Source: Gammaproteobacteria bacterium (GTDB lineage: Bacteria; Pseudomonadota; Gammaproteobacteria; S012-40). Taken from it: a stretch of DNA of 56,905 nt. The notes beneath the pieces are model-generated. The model ran no database searches, was not told the DNA's origin, and was given only the letters and a program-made list of their open reading frames with translations. The stretch lies in the NCBI GenBank assembly GCA_029884425.1, contig JAOUHV010000014.1, positions 1 through 56,905 of the forward strand, read 5' to 3'. This document shows positions 56,617 through 56,905 of this stretch, one piece after another; position 1 is the first letter of the stretch, and the number at the start of each line of letters is the position of its first letter. The translations under genes were made by a program, and so were the position numbers.

Positions 56617-56778
56617 TTAGTACATTCCGGGAATTAAGCTAGCTATTTCCTTCTTATACTTTGTATAGGTCTCACCAAAGCTTCTGGTCAGATCCCGTTC
56701 TTCAAAATAGACACCAACTGCGATATAGATAGTGAGTAGGGTCGATAGCACTAAATGCGCTACTGTCATCACCGGTAT
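56617..56778 (-). pseudogene. Isoprenylcysteine-methyltransferase-like gene, cut by IS
   Basis: The minus frame ending at TAA 56617-56619 encodes P-V-M-T-V-A-H-L ... I-Y-I-A-V-G-V-Y-F-E-E-R-D-L-T and Y-K-K-E-I-A-S-L-I-P. This is the C-terminal signature of ICMT/NnrU-like membrane methyltransferases (the group includes methanethiol S-methyltransferase). Only about 50 residues remain; the frame runs into the inserted element at 56779. The 5' part, if kept, lies beyond the window on the far side of the IS. Confidence 0.7.
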
Positions 56779-56905
56779 TGTAGTGGTCAACTAATTCCGG
56801 ACAGTCGTTTAAGTTTTTCTTCTTTCGCCGCAGGCGAAAGGCCATCATTAGCCGCATGAGGACGCCGCTGGTTATAGTGCGCCATCAGGTACCAACCAAT
56901 ATCCA
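56779..56905 (-). mobile_element. IS3-family insertion sequence, right end (partial)
   Basis: From 56779 the sequence TGTAGTGGTCAACTAATTCC has the look of an IS3-group terminal repeat, and the transposase frame ends 8 bases inside it. The element continues beyond the window edge. It interrupts the methyltransferase gene at 56778/56779. Confidence 0.75.
56787..56905 (-). CDS. IS3-family transposase (C-terminal part, partial)
   Basis: The last 38 residues, D-I-G-W-Y-L-M-A-H-Y-N-Q-R-R-P-H-A-A-N-D-G-L-S-P and E-E-K-L-K-R-L-S-G-I-S, are the C-terminal end of the rve/DDE integrase domain of an IS3-group transposase (Y-N-x-x-R-P-H ... G-x-x-P). The DDE residues are outside the window. Confidence 0.85.
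   Translation of the reverse strand, partial: DIGWYLMAHYNQRRPHAANDGLSPAAKEEKLKRLSGIS

Overview
This looks like a chromosomal window from a gammaproteobacterium. The block thrS-infC-rpmI-rplT-pheS-pheT-ihfA-merR-like-tRNA-Pro (38996 down to 31507) has the order known from Pseudomonas and relatives. The cysI homologue with its DUF934 partner and uvrB beside a class-I aminotransferase fit the same group. Coding is dense, many genes overlap by 4 bases (ATGA), and TTG starts are used. Genus cannot be told from the sequence.

Layout. 1-12.98 kb: housekeeping and envelope genes. They are an MscS-type channel end, small conserved proteins, a FAD dehydrogenase and rRNA/tRNA methyltransferase pair, a SERCA-like Ca2+ P-type ATPase, a DsbB/DsbA-like disulfide pair, a SulP anion transporter, an HD-GYP c-di-GMP phosphodiesterase, and a divergent MarR/DUF4336 pair with two palindromic operators. 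13-17.2 kb: a NERD-domain helicase, a CWC protein and assimilatory sulfite reductase.

17.6-28 kb: the most unusual part. Four consecutive plus-strand genes encode a 31-heme c-type cytochrome, a membrane protein with two H-x13-H helices (predicted diheme cytochrome b), a 23-heme c-type cytochrome and a TPR-beta-barrel outer-membrane protein. A divergent pair encodes a membrane-anchored 2[4Fe-4S]/NAD(P)-FAD oxidoreductase and a Sel1-ankyrin protein. Together they look like an electron path from the inner-membrane quinone pool through the periplasm to the outside: a porin-cytochrome type extracellular electron transfer locus. The first cytochrome carries a young 276-bp tandem duplication that adds four hemes.

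28-42.7 kb: a cold-shock protein, a DMT exporter, a chemoreceptor, three tRNAs (Pro, Val, Asn), the translation operon with infC starting at a rare ATC codon, uvrB and aspartate aminotransferase.

43.2-55.8 kb: one long plus-strand cation-homeostasis operon. It holds a Kef-type antiporter with an RCK domain, a P-type ATPase with an altered ion site, and a Mrp complex in the order E-(UspA)-F-G-MbhD-B-C-D followed by two more NuoL/M-like subunits. That order matches the membrane arm of archaeal Mbh hydrogenase rather than the classical mrpABCDEFG. The last subunit has lost the conserved membrane Glu and one Lys.

55.8-56.9 kb: DUF2938 and mobile-element debris. There is a transposase C-terminal remnant, a methyltransferase gene cut by an IS3-family element, and the end of that element running off the window.
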